A DNA stretch of 35,176 nt from Desulfosarcina sp. (GCA_029288035.1 JARFPZ010000621.1:1-35176), one strand, 5' to 3'; counted from the first letter of the stretch, positions 23,630 through 31,991 are shown. A program made the numbers and translations. The notes: a model not told the origin generated them from the letters alone.

Positions 23630-24703
23630 TTATTCCCGCAGAACCGGAAGCTGATCGGGATCAATGTAGATTTTGACGTTTTCACCGGCAGCCCGTTTTC
23701 GGCGAACATCGCCCTTGGCTCTGATAATGGATTCCCCCAGGGTGAGCTGGTAATCGATTAATTCACCCACATAGGTGGCTCTATCTACCCGGGCATCAAA
23801 AATATTTAAATCTCCGTGGGGCGTTGAAGCCTGAGACTGCCCAAGAAACTCAACATTTTCCGGTCTGATGGCCACATCCACGTCCTGGCCCTTCTCCAGT
23901 CCCAGTCCTCTGCCATGCAGGATCAACCCACCATTTGTCGCCACAGCGGCATAGTCGTCGGAGATGTCTTGCACGTTCCCGTGGATGAAGTTCGTCGTGC
24001 CCATAAAGCCGGCGACGAACTTGTTGGCCGGGCGGGAATAAATCTCCGCGGGCGTGTCCAGCTGGATGAGTTTGCCTTTATTTAGAACGGCAATGCGGTC
24101 TGAAATGACCATGGCTTCGGTTTGATCGTGCGTAACATATATGGTGGTTATCCCATACTGTTTGTGCAGCTGGGCGATCTCAAATCTCATCTGCTCGCGC
24201 AGCAGTGCGTCAAGGTTGCTCAACGGCTCATCCAGAAGCAAAATATCCGGTTCGAGCACCAGGGCCCTGGCCAAGGCCACACGCTGCTGCTGACCGCCGC
24301 TTAATTGTCGGGGATATCGGTCTTCGAGCTCCTCCAGTTTTACGATGGTCAGGCCTTCCGCCACTTTTTTGCTGATCTGAGCCTTGGGCATTTTTTTCAG
24401 CTGCAGACCAAAAGCCAGGTTTTGAAATACGGTCATGTGAGGCCAGAGCGCATAATTTTGAAACACCAGACCGATGCCCCGCTTTTCGGGCGGTATGTCT
24501 GAAATTCTCCGATCACCGATATAGATGTCACCGCTATCGGGGGCCACAAACCCTGTAACGGCCCGCAGAGTTGTTGTCTTACCGCAGCCTGAAGGACCCA
24601 GCAGGGTTAATAATTCCCCGTCCTCCACTGTCAGGTTCAAGTTGTCGATTGCCCGCAGTTTCCCGTATGTTTTTACAATATTGACCAACCGAAGATCGGG
24701 CAT
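23630..24703 (-). CDS. ABC importer ATPase (spermidine/putrescine/iron(III)-type, with TOBE domain)
   Basis: A 357-residue ATPase of the PotA/FbpC/MalK class. Walker A is GPSGCGKTT (36-44), the Q-loop is in VFQNYALWPHM, the signature is LSGGQQQR, Walker B is LLLDEPLSNLD and the switch histidine is in VTHDQTEAM. The C-terminal third (from about 240) is a TOBE-type regulatory domain with VAIRPENVEF. It energises the two permeases encoded immediately upstream. It is separated from the second permease gene by 39 bp with GAGGGAA before the ATG. The subclass fits polyamine, iron(III) or 2-aminoethylphosphonate import; sequence alone does not decide. Confidence 0.87.
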   Translation of the reverse strand: MPDLRLVNIVKTYGKLRAIDNLNLTVEDGELLTLLGPSGCGKTTTLRAVTGFVAPDSGDIYIGDRRISDIPPEKRGIGLVFQNYALWPHMTVFQNLAFGLQLKKMPKAQISKKVAEGLTIVKLEELEDRYPRQLSGGQQQRVALARALVLEPDILLLDEPLSNLDALLREQMRFEIAQLHKQYGITTIYVTHDQTEAMVISDRIAVLNKGKLIQLDTPAEIYSRPANKFVAGFMGTTNFIHGNVQDISDDYAAVATNGGLILHGRGLGLEKGQDVDVAIRPENVEFLGQSQASTPHGDLNIFDARVDRATYVGELIDYQLTLGESIIRAKGDVRRKRAAGENVKIYIDPDQLPVLRE

Positions 24704-24742
24704 TGATAAAATTCCCTCGCTTTATGTTCGTTACCGTCGTTT

Positions 24743-25570
24743 TTATCCCATTCCACCGACATACTCGGCTTTCAGTACACGCTGTATCAGGACCATAAAA
24801 AGAACGCTGGGAATCAACAAGATGATGGCAATCACCGAAGCAAACTGCATGTTATAGCCGCTGGAAGAGTAAAGAGTCATGGGCAGTGTATTTACAAAGG
24901 GCAGCCCCACAAAGAAGGTACCGGTAAATTCATCCAACGACGTAATAAAGACAAATACGGCGCTGGCCAGCAGCCCGGGAGCCGCCAGGGGAAGCGTTAT
25001 CTTGTAAAAAGCTTGGAACCGGCTGGCCCCGACACTCCTGGCAGCCTCCTCCATGTAAGGCGGAATCGATTTAAAAGTAGCATTGGTGATCCAGACGCCG
25101 AAAACCAGCCCGACCAAAATGTGAACCAGGATCACCCCTGATACGGTCCCGGCCAGACCGAGCTTGGTAAAGGTACGCAACAGATTTACAAAAATCGGCT
25201 GTTGCGGGAAGGCGTTGGGCATCAAAAACAAAAACAGGATAAAGGCCCCGAATGGTATGCGGTATTTGGCCAGGGCATATCCGGCCGGAATAGCGATCAG
25301 CATCGATATGACGACAACGATAATTGCAATCATCAAACTTAAGAAAAAGGCCGGAACGATACTGACCGCTCCGATGGCCAGGCTTTGCTGCAGGCCTAAC
25401 GCCTGTTTCCAGTAGTCAAAACCCATCTTCTGAGGCAGGGTGCTTGGCCAATACCAGGTCTCGGCAATGGACCAAATAAACAGGCTCATCATGGGCCAGA
25501 TAACAAGCAGGAAGACGAAAATCAGGAAAATAATCTCCACCGATACGATCAGTATTTTTTTGTTGAACAT
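24743..25570 (-). CDS. ABC importer permease, PotC-like
   Basis: A 275-residue inner-membrane protein with about six transmembrane helices. The coupling EAA motif is EEAARSVGASRFQAFYKITLP, followed by aliphatic helices ending FMVLIQ. It matches the second permease (PotC/PhnV/FbpB half) in binding-protein-dependent importers. Its ATG overlaps the stop of the first permease by one base (TAATG), so translation is coupled and stoichiometry fixed. Confidence 0.87.
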   Translation of the reverse strand: MFNKKILIVSVEIIFLIFVFLLVIWPMMSLFIWSIAETWYWPSTLPQKMGFDYWKQALGLQQSLAIGAVSIVPAFFLSLMIAIIVVVISMLIAIPAGYALAKYRIPFGAFILFLFLMPNAFPQQPIFVNLLRTFTKLGLAGTVSGVILVHILVGLVFGVWITNATFKSIPPYMEEAARSVGASRFQAFYKITLPLAAPGLLASAVFVFITSLDEFTGTFFVGLPFVNTLPMTLYSSSGYNMQFASVIAIILLIPSVLFMVLIQRVLKAEYVGGMG

Positions 25571-26445
25571 TATCGCTCCTCGACCGGTTTGGCTTCGGCC
25601 ATCTTTTTTACGCTGGAACGAAGGTAGTAGATAGCGGTGAAAAAAACCAGGAAGTAGGAAAAAACGCCGAGGCTATTGGCGACACCGAAGTCCCGAAAAT
25701 AGTTGACCCGGTGGGCAATGTCCACGGTGATGGTTGTGGGGCTTTTTCCCCCGATCAACATATAGGGCAGGGTAAAAGTTCCGACGATCTGTGAATATAC
25801 CAGAACCAGCGCCACCATGATACTCGATTTGCTCATGGGAATCAGAATGCGGGTGATGATTTTGAAGAGCCGCGCGCCGGCGCTGCGGGCGGCTTCAATA
25901 TAGCTGTCGTCGATCATCTGAAAGCCGCCATGGATGATGAGCACGGAAAACGGCACCATTTTCCAGATGAATCCGAAGGAGAGACCCGAAAAGTTAAAAA
26001 GCTGGAGCGGCTGATCAATATCGATCAGGCCCAATTTGGCCAGTGCGATGTTTAATAGCCCGTGAGGGGCCAGAAAGCTGTTCATCATCTGGGCCACCAC
26101 CACAAAGGGAATAAATATCGGTATTTTGTAAAGACCGGATAAAATTGTGGGGATCAAACCGCGCCTGAAACGCAGATACACCGCCAACAGCACTGCCAGG
26201 GCGCCCGTTATCGCTGTACTGAAAACCGTCACACCGAAAGTGAAAACAATATCTTTCAGATACAGGTCCCAGGTTTTGACATAATTTGCAAAGGTAATGC
26301 TTCCGTCCGGGCCTATCAGGCTCCTGGTAAAGGAGGTGATAAAGGGATAGGCATACATCAGCAGCATGAAGGTAACCGCCGGCAGCAGCAACAGCAGGTA
26401 AGGCGGAAATTTAAATTCCCGCCTTACCTGTTTTTGGGCTTCCAT
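25570..26445 (-). CDS. ABC importer permease, PotB-like
   Basis: A 291-residue inner-membrane protein with an N-terminal helix LLLLLPAVTFMLLMYAYPF and the EAA motif IEAARSAGARLFKIITRILIP. It is the first permease of the importer. It starts 3 bp after the binding-protein stop codon with no strong ribosome binding site, consistent with translational coupling. Confidence 0.87.
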   Translation of the reverse strand: MEAQKQVRREFKFPPYLLLLLPAVTFMLLMYAYPFITSFTRSLIGPDGSITFANYVKTWDLYLKDIVFTFGVTVFSTAITGALAVLLAVYLRFRRGLIPTILSGLYKIPIFIPFVVVAQMMNSFLAPHGLLNIALAKLGLIDIDQPLQLFNFSGLSFGFIWKMVPFSVLIIHGGFQMIDDSYIEAARSAGARLFKIITRILIPMSKSSIMVALVLVYSQIVGTFTLPYMLIGGKSPTTITVDIAHRVNYFRDFGVANSLGVFSYFLVFFTAIYYLRSSVKKMAEAKPVEER

Positions 26446-26448
26446 CTG

Positions 26449-27621
26449 CTACTTAACCCACTTTTCATAGCCTTCAAGTATAGCGTCGAAATAATCGGCC
26501 AACGGGAAGGCCCGTCCCTTCTTGGCTAGATCAGCGGGGGTCACATCCCCGTAAATCTTGTCAAAGACATCCGGAGGGATCGACCCCTTGAGTTGGCTAC
26601 CATCAATTCCGGGATACCAGTTGAACCGCATCACGATTTCTTTGGCTTGAATTGCGGGGCTGGTGATAAACTCGACAAACTTCTTGGCTTCCTCCGGGTT
26701 GGAGGCTTTCTTGGGGATGACGAAATACATGGGTTGGCCGGGCATTCCCGGATCGGGCAGAACCATCTTGATCTTCGGATCCAGCTTGCCCTCGTTCATA
26801 AAGGTAAAGAACATATCCACCCATACCGGACCCATCCAGATCTCGCCCCGGTTTAAGGCGTCCAGGGTCCCGACGTTGCCGGCGGTAAAGGATACATTCT
26901 TATTGAATTTGGCAAGATCATTATAGGCCGATTCCCAGGTAGCAACCTCGGACTCATCAAAGGGGCCGGTCACGGCGTATTTTTCATATTTTCCCGTTTT
27001 CCAGTAAATCCAGCCCACCGTAAAGGAAACGCCTGACATACCGCCCTTGATCCCGTTGTACCCGAATTTGCCCGGATTTTTCTCGACCCACGCTACCAGT
27101 TCTTCATAGCTCTGGGGTGGATCTTTGACATGGTCCGGATTGTAAGCCAGGGCGGTCTGGCTGTGGAACATGGGCATGACGTAGCCCTCCACGTTCACAC
27201 CCAGCGATGATTTGGCAAAGGGAGACGTCACATACTGCCAGGTGTCGAGGTCTTTGGCATACGGCATCAGCAGATCTTTCTCCATCGCCCATTTCAGAAA
27301 AATCTGGTGAACCATGGCCACATCCACATCCCAGGCTTCTTTACTGGACTCGCTCTCAGCCAGGATTTTTTCAAAGATCCTTTGGGAACCGGCATTACCG
27401 GGACCCGTGTGAACCGTCATCAGTGAGACATCGGGATATTTTTTTGAAAACTGGGGCCCGACCACGTTTTGTCCCAAAGCGAGCATGTTCACATCTCCGG
27501 CGGTCATATAAACGACTTTGACTTTTGCGGCCACCTCCTCATGCATGCCTCCGTATAAAACCAGACCTGTTGCGAGGATGGAAACGAGTAGCAGAACAAA
27601 AAAACGATCTTTCTTTTTCAT
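26449..27621 (-). CDS. Extracellular solute-binding protein of the ABC importer
   Basis: A 390-residue periplasmic protein from the ATG at 27621, which has AGGAGG 5 bases upstream; the longer open frame to 27729 is non-coding leader. A signal peptide with a lysine-rich start and hydrophobic core ends near EEVAAK. The mature part has the family-1 extracellular solute-binding fold: an early MTAGD segment, then FHSQTALAYNPDHV, IPKKASNPEEAKKFVEFI and a C-terminal DYFDAILEGYEKW. It captures the substrate for the permeases encoded next. The ligand is not clear; the class includes polyamine, iron(III), phosphonate and sugar binders. Confidence 0.85.
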   Translation of the reverse strand: MKKKDRFFVLLLVSILATGLVLYGGMHEEVAAKVKVVYMTAGDVNMLALGQNVVGPQFSKKYPDVSLMTVHTGPGNAGSQRIFEKILAESESSKEAWDVDVAMVHQIFLKWAMEKDLLMPYAKDLDTWQYVTSPFAKSSLGVNVEGYVMPMFHSQTALAYNPDHVKDPPQSYEELVAWVEKNPGKFGYNGIKGGMSGVSFTVGWIYWKTGKYEKYAVTGPFDESEVATWESAYNDLAKFNKNVSFTAGNVGTLDALNRGEIWMGPVWVDMFFTFMNEGKLDPKIKMVLPDPGMPGQPMYFVIPKKASNPEEAKKFVEFITSPAIQAKEIVMRFNWYPGIDGSQLKGSIPPDVFDKIYGDVTPADLAKKGRAFPLADYFDAILEGYEKWVK

Positions 27622-27685
27622 CTTTGCCTCCTTTCTGAGTGTTGTCAGGTAAACATCGCAACCATTGCCCCCAAGGCACGGGTGG

Positions 27686-27710
27686 TGTTCAGCGTATTGG
27701 CGGCTGAACA
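27686..27710 (-). promoter_or_regulatory. Inverted repeat upstream of the ABC importer operon, possible operator
   Basis: TGTTCAGC (27686-27693) and GCTGAACA (27703-27710) form a perfect 8-bp inverted repeat around nine bases, with partly matching flanks (GG/CC). It lies about 30 bp downstream of the promoter candidate and 65 bp before the ATG, a position suited to a repressor or an mRNA hairpin. Confidence 0.45.
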
Positions 27711-27739
27711 ACCCACTCGATACATCCAAATCCGGATCA

Positions 27740-27768
27740 CTTTAAGCACTTGCGATATCAAAAGTCAA
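27740..27768 (-). promoter_or_regulatory. Candidate promoter of the ABC importer operon
   Basis: On the minus strand TTGACT (27768-27763) and TTAAAG (27745-27740) are separated by 17 bases. The -35 is near consensus; the -10 is moderate. It reads toward the binding-protein gene at 27621. Confidence 0.4.
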
Positions 27769-27780
27769 GCCAATCTATTT

Positions 27781-27896
27781 TCACACCTTTTCTACATTCT
27801 TAAATTCAGGATCATCGGTCAGAATGACGGCATTTTCTCGTTGGGCGTGGCGACCGCAAAGCAATCTTCTATATTCAGATAGGCTAAGGTGTGTGC
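27781..27896 (-). pseudogene. C-terminal remnant of a PIN-domain (VapC-like) toxin, frameshifted
   Basis: Downstream of the Pnkp-like part, two frames read together look like the end of a VapC toxin. LNIEDCFAVAT is in one frame (27878-27846), and AQRENAVILTDDPEFK continues in the frame of the Pnkp fragment (27846-27781), with a one-base overlap. The pattern (L.I.D.FA.A.A...NA.ILT.D.EF) is typical of the last two helices and strand of PIN domains, including the acidic metal ligands. The N-terminal half and an antitoxin are missing. The reading needs a frameshift and is tentative. Confidence 0.35.
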
Positions 27897-28599
27897 CCAA
27901 CAGAATGTTCGAATCGTTAACGCAAAAATCATGTATCGTTGTCATGTGCCACTCGTGGTCTTTATCAAAATGTACGGATTTTTCTGTGGCAAGCACGTGA
28001 AAAGGGGCCAGCTTCAAGTCATGAATGGATTTAACCGGACAGCAGTAGTGACGATAAGCATTTTTGTAGTCTTGTACCATTTCGAAACGGTTTTTGTACC
28101 ATCCCAGCACTTTTTCAATATCAACAGGTTGGGATGAGCTGTTCTTCGGGACCGTGAACTCTCTTTCTAAATCATTGCGCTTCGCAACTTGCTCTAATGC
28201 TGATATGGTTTCAGTTAAGGCTGCTGTTGCTGAGGATCCAACAGCAGCATACTGCCTTTTTATCAGTTCCTGGGCCTTGGCCGACCAGGGCATCAACTCA
28301 CAGTCAAGGCACACCCATTGTGTCTCAAATTTATGCCGGAATCCGCTTTTATCCAGTGCGTTTTCAACTTTCTCAATTAGGCTTTCTTCGAGCGGTTTAT
28401 CATTAAAAAACCGTCTGCCCGTCCTGGTAAAAACAATTCCTGACCCATCATTCTCGATACCAAAACGGTCTCTGGCGACTTTGTCGTCCTGGCAAACAAT
28501 AACAATAGCTCTTGAGCCCATGTGTTTTTCTTCACAAACTACACGGGTGACATCTGAAGAGCGGTAATAGTCAAAGGCCTCTCCAGGGTATTCAAGATA
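27781..28599 (-). pseudogene. Truncated ligase domain of polynucleotide kinase-phosphatase (Pnkp)
   Basis: The frame, open from 28704 to 27781, encodes a region strongly like the C-terminal adenylyltransferase domain of bacterial Pnkp, the RNA-repair enzyme that works with Hen1: YLEYPGEAFDYYR, VVCEEKHMGSRAIVIVC, TGRRFF, DCELMPWSAKAQELI, AYRHYCCPV, LKLAPFHVLA, DHEWHM. The nucleotide-accepting lysine lies in KHMG (codon 28525-28527). The only canonical start in frame is the ATG at 28521, two codons after that lysine. Kinase and phosphatase domains are absent, and the end diverges into a PIN-like remnant. The 246-residue frame from 28521 would lack the catalytic lysine, so a decayed or chimeric gene is the best reading. 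Confidence 0.65.
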
Positions 28600-28704
28600 A
28601 GCATCATCCGTGACATTTCTCGATTTTCGTGGATAGGTGATTATGATTTCAAGGAGTTTGCGACCGGACAGCTGAGGGGCTGTGAAACAATGACCGAAAA
28701 ATAC

Positions 28705-28852
28705 TTAAGCAGTATTTTCCTTAATTCGTCCTCAAAGAAGCCGTTGCTCAATAAAATAATAAATTGTCATCAATGGATTAAGCTTTGTTGAACTGAACCG
28801 TGGTGCTCAGGAATGAATTTTTTACCAAACCATCTAATTTGAAACTCTCAAT
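28705..28852. other. Gap between the Pnkp remnant and the radical SAM gene
   Basis: The gap contains a stem-loop AAAATACT (28698-28705)/AGTATTTT (28711-28718). A short minus-strand frame with GFFEDELRKILLKYF runs in another phase into the Pnkp fragment and stops near 28630; its origin is unknown. No gene is called. Confidence 0.3.
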
Positions 28853-30160
28853 TTAGATAAAAAACTCTTTAGGCGGGTTGAAATAACCGAATTTCAGCTT
28901 TGGGAACAACCTTCGCACCCGCATTAACACCGTTTCCATCCCGATGGGCTCGCCATGCCTCGCGACCGCATTCATCTCCTTCCAATAGCGAATTGGGTCA
29001 AAGTTCAGGTTGCGCCACTGGATCATTTGAATCGGGTGTTTTTCCAAAAACCGCACTAGGGCGTCAACCTCCTCAGGTGTGTCGCTAAACCCCGGACAAT
29101 TGAGGTAGTTGATGGCGACAAACTTATTGTGCGCCAGGGCCGTATCGATGCTATTTAGGACATTGGCAAAACGGTATCCTTGGGGCCGAAAATAGGCATC
29201 GTAGCATTTTTCCCGCACACTGTTCATGCTGATTCGAACGCTGCCCAACCCTGCATCGAAAAGTTGTGCGAGAACTTCAGGCCGGCTACCATTGGTGTTC
29301 ATATTGATCGTACCCTCCAGGGTTTTTGTGCGAATTTGTTTGATGGCTGCCTCAATCACCTCAACCGCCAGCAAAGGATCTCCTTCACAGCCCTGGCCGA
29401 AACTGACCACACTTTTTGGCACCCGCTGGATATGTGATAGGGCCACTTCCGCAATTTCCTTTGGCGACGGTGTAAAGGCAATGCGATCCTGGCTGTGGGG
29501 AATAGCGCTGTTTTTCTGAAGCGACAGGCAGCCCAAACAACGGGCATTACAGTGTTTAGCCGTCGGCAGGGGCGCCTCGTAACGGCCCAAAAAGAAATTT
29601 TTGCCGGCCGGGCAGCCATATGTCAGGGCACATTTTTCAAGGTGCGCCCGCAGGCGATTTCCCGGCATTTGCTTACGCATCCGCTCGACGCCGGCCACAA
29701 CATCTTTGCGTTGCATACGCCGGAGGTCCTGACGCGGTTCGGGATCTACCAGCACGACCGCAGACCGAAAACGGTTATTGAGCCACCCAACGGCCCCATA
29801 AGAAAACAGCGGCAGGGTTTGCGCCATCTTGGTTTCGCGATAGGCACTGACGCGGGTAATAACGTAGCCCGGTGAATTGAAGGCCGCTACCGGAAAAAGG
29901 TTTTCTCCCGGTGCATACGGATTTTCTCCCAGGGTTTCGAGCCGGCCGGTTTTGATATTCAGCAGAACAGGTAGTCGATCGGGCAAATACATCAGTTCGC
30001 TGCCGTAAGGCATGGTGCAGGCTTGCTTCTTGGACAATGGTTCCAGCCGGGACCCCGCCATCCCTATGGCCGCATAGCCATCCAGCTCAAATATCTCGCC
30101 GGCCTGATTGGCAACCAGCGCGGTAAGAAGGGGAGAAGTTGTCTGGTGCGATTTTGGCAT
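28853..30160 (-). CDS. Radical SAM protein of unknown function
   Basis: A 435-residue protein. The [4Fe-4S] cluster motif CNARCLGC (Cys204, Cys208, Cys211) is preceded by RYEAPLPT and followed by SFGQGCEGDP, the GGE-like segment of the SAM-binding barrel, then NMNTNGSRP and SVRISMNS. An N-terminal 170-residue domain without a known fold and the CALTYGCP cysteine pair (177, 183) are extra. The family is common in sulfate-reducing Desulfobacterota, but I know no assigned reaction. The gene is divergent from the PAS-SpoIIE gene across a 619-bp gap that contains an FNR-type box, so oxygen-dependent control is possible. Confidence 0.75.
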   Translation of the reverse strand: MPKSHQTTSPLLTALVANQAGEIFELDGYAAIGMAGSRLEPLSKKQACTMPYGSELMYLPDRLPVLLNIKTGRLETLGENPYAPGENLFPVAAFNSPGYVITRVSAYRETKMAQTLPLFSYGAVGWLNNRFRSAVVLVDPEPRQDLRRMQRKDVVAGVERMRKQMPGNRLRAHLEKCALTYGCPAGKNFFLGRYEAPLPTAKHCNARCLGCLSLQKNSAIPHSQDRIAFTPSPKEIAEVALSHIQRVPKSVVSFGQGCEGDPLLAVEVIEAAIKQIRTKTLEGTINMNTNGSRPEVLAQLFDAGLGSVRISMNSVREKCYDAYFRPQGYRFANVLNSIDTALAHNKFVAINYLNCPGFSDTPEEVDALVRFLEKHPIQMIQWRNLNFDPIRYWKEMNAVARHGEPIGMETVLMRVRRLFPKLKFGYFNPPKEFFI

Positions 30161-30181
30161 ACTACATTTCCCTATTTCAGA

Positions 30182-30343
30182 CCTGGTTGAATAGTTTACT
30201 GGCTGAATGGTTGATTAGGTAAATTATAGTGATAATTTCAAAATGGTACGATTGTTAAAGCATGAAATGTCCAATTATTTTAAGAATATGGGATAGATCA
30301 ATATTTACAACCACTTAACCAATCAACTAATCAACCAATCAAC
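30182..30343 (+). repeat. Intergenic element with period-8 inverted ends, copy in plus orientation
   Basis: The right end (30310-30343) splits into octamers ACCACTTA, ACCAATCA, ACTAATCA, ACCAATCA, AC. The reverse complement of the left end (30182-30219) reads CCTAATCA, ACCATTCA, GCCAGTAA, ACTATTCA, ACCAGG. The core contains CATGAAATGTCCAATTATT (30261-30279), which recurs in the inverted copy at 30594-30736 with one substitution. Similarity extends along the whole length with small indels. The only frame through the core is not conserved between the copies, so it is not coding. Confidence 0.68.
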
Positions 30344-30532
30344 GATATATATATTTTGAAGATACAGGGCGGATTTGCGATTCCGACAATCGCTCACCTT
30401 AGGTAAAAATCGGTCTGATACCATTTAGTCCAGTAGCAGCTTTATCGCAAGGGACTTTTTTGGTAATTGACCCAGCAATGATTAATATCAAAGCTGACTT
30501 GTTTTGCAGGGTTGTACCTATTTGGGTCCCTT

Positions 30533-30546
30533 TTGATATATATCAA
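30533..30546. promoter_or_regulatory. Perfect FNR/CRP-family box TTGAT-ATAT-ATCAA
   Basis: The 14-mer matches the E. coli FNR consensus TTGAT-N4-ATCAA exactly and sits in a 16-bp perfect palindrome (30532-30547). It is about 235 bp before the PAS-SpoIIE ATG and 370 bp before the radical SAM start, between the two inverted period-8 elements. The rest of 30345-30593 holds a hairpin GCGATT/AATCGC (30377-30393) and no gene. The regulator could be FNR, or an HcpR/DNR-type relative. Confidence 0.5.
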
Positions 30547-30593
30547 AGCAATCTATCCGTTTATTGGATATATTGCCACTAATCTCGGATATT

Positions 30594-30736
30594 GCTGGTT
30601 GGTTGAGTGGTTGCAAATATGGCAAATCCCATTTTTACACAATAATTGGACACTTCATGATTAAAAAATTATAAGACGTTGAAATTATATACTTAATTTT
30701 CCTAATCAATCGGTCAACCACTACACTAATTAACGA
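30594..30736 (-). repeat. Intergenic element with period-8 inverted ends, inverted copy
   Basis: This is a reverse-complement copy of 30182-30343. The shared core is at 30641-30659. Its ends show the same octamer (CTAATCA, ATCGGTCA, ACCACTAC, ACTAATTA at 30702-30735; GGTTGGTTGAGTGGTTG at 30596-30612, inverted). A one-base deletion relative to the other copy in the ATGGGAT...ATATTT segment breaks any common reading frame. It ends 44 bp before the PAS-SpoIIE gene. Confidence 0.66.
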
Positions 30737-30779
30737 GGTCTGAACTAAATATTTTTTAGCAACGCAAAGGCTCTCTATC

Positions 30780-31991
30780 ATGTGGACGGAATTACAAAAT
30801 TTAAAGGAATCAAACGAATTTCTAAATCTTTTGCTCAACAATATGAACTCAGCGGTCCTCATCGCCGATGAGAATCTGAAGATCCATCAGTTCAACGACT
30901 CTTTTCTGGATCTCTTCGACAAAGCCACGGAATCCGTACTGGAAGCAAGTTTTGGTGAAACCGTGGGGTGTGTTAACGCCATCATTGAAAATAAATCCTG
31001 CGGAGAAACTTCACATTGTTCCCAATGTATTCTGCGAAGTTCTCTTATCCACAACCTCATCGACCGTGCCCCGGTGGATAACCAGCCGCTGAATCGTATT
31101 TTTTACATTAACGGACAACCCGTTGAGAAACATTTCCAGTTCAGCACCCGTCCGATTAATTTTCAAGGGCGCAAAATGTTTTTAATTATCATTTACGATG
31201 TTACCGAAATAGAACTGCAAAAAATTGAATTGCAGAGAAAGCAACAATTGATTGATCAGGATCTGAAATCAGCGGCAGCCATCCAACAAAGTCTGTTGCC
31301 GGCTAGATCTCCAAGGATTGAAAACGTTCAAGTGGCCTGGAAATTTGAACCGTGTGAACAGATAGGCGGCGATATTTTTAATATTCACCATATGGATGAA
31401 CGCAACGTGGGGCTTTACATGCTCGATGTTTGCGGCCATGGCGTCCCGGCGGCGTTAATTTCGGTGGCGGTCTCCCAGTTTTTAAACGGCGCAGATGGCC
31501 TTTTGGGCAATAACTGCGAGCTCGTATCGCCGGATATCGTATTAAACCGGTTGGACCATGCCTTTCCCTTTGAACGGTTCGACAGTTTCTTCAGTATTAT
31601 CTGTATGACACTTGATATAAGCGAGGGTATACTGACTTACAGCAGTGCCGGACATCCGCCGCCGGTGTTGGTGCATTCGAATGGATCCACAGAGACGCTT
31701 GATCACCGGGGGCCCAGCATCGGGCTTGGCTGTGAAGATATTATTGGTCAGCAGTCAATAGAACTGCAAACGGGCGATAAAATTCTATTATATACGGATG
31801 GACTCATTGAAAATCGCAACTCTGCCGGCGTATTTTTCGGCAAACAGCGATTTTATGATATTGTAAAAAAACACCGCAACGAATCTGTTCAGGATATAGT
31901 GGAGACCATATACGCAACGGTCAAAGAATTCAGTCAGCAGGCAAAACCGGACGACGACGTTAGTATTCTGGGGCTGGAGTATTGCGGATAA
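30780..31991 (+). CDS. Cytoplasmic PAS-SpoIIE (PP2C) phosphatase with cysteine cluster
   Basis: A 403-residue soluble protein. An N-terminal PAS domain (about 15-145) contains four close cysteines, Cys64, Cys74, Cys80 and Cys83 (C-x9-C-x5-C-x2-C), a pattern that could hold an iron-sulfur cluster, heme or a redox switch. A short coiled coil leads to a SpoIIE/RsbU-type PP2C phosphatase (about 170-402) with GGDIFNI, LDVCGHG, SAGHPPP, YTDGL and DDDVSILG; the acidic metal ligands are intact. It should dephosphorylate a STAS-domain partner in a redox-dependent way (inference). No STAS or anti-sigma gene adjoins it. AAAGG before the ATG is weak. A perfect FNR-type box lies upstream. Confidence 0.82.
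   Translation: MWTELQNLKESNEFLNLLLNNMNSAVLIADENLKIHQFNDSFLDLFDKATESVLEASFGETVGCVNAIIENKSCGETSHCSQCILRSSLIHNLIDRAPVDNQPLNRIFYINGQPVEKHFQFSTRPINFQGRKMFLIIIYDVTEIELQKIELQRKQQLIDQDLKSAAAIQQSLLPARSPRIENVQVAWKFEPCEQIGGDIFNIHHMDERNVGLYMLDVCGHGVPAALISVAVSQFLNGADGLLGNNCELVSPDIVLNRLDHAFPFERFDSFFSIICMTLDISEGILTYSSAGHPPPVLVHSNGSTETLDHRGPSIGLGCEDIIGQQSIELQTGDKILLYTDGLIENRNSAGVFFGKQRFYDIVKKHRNESVQDIVETIYATVKEFSQQAKPDDDVSILGLEYCG

Noticed and set aside
27622-27729. 36-residue N-terminal extension of the ABC binding protein
   Set aside because: The signal peptide and AGGAGG both point to the ATG at 27621; the extension covers the inverted repeat in the leader.
30635-30862. Minus-strand frame ending in the repeat core (MKCPIIV)
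   Set aside because: The matching core in the other copy does not keep the frame because of an indel, so coding is unlikely.
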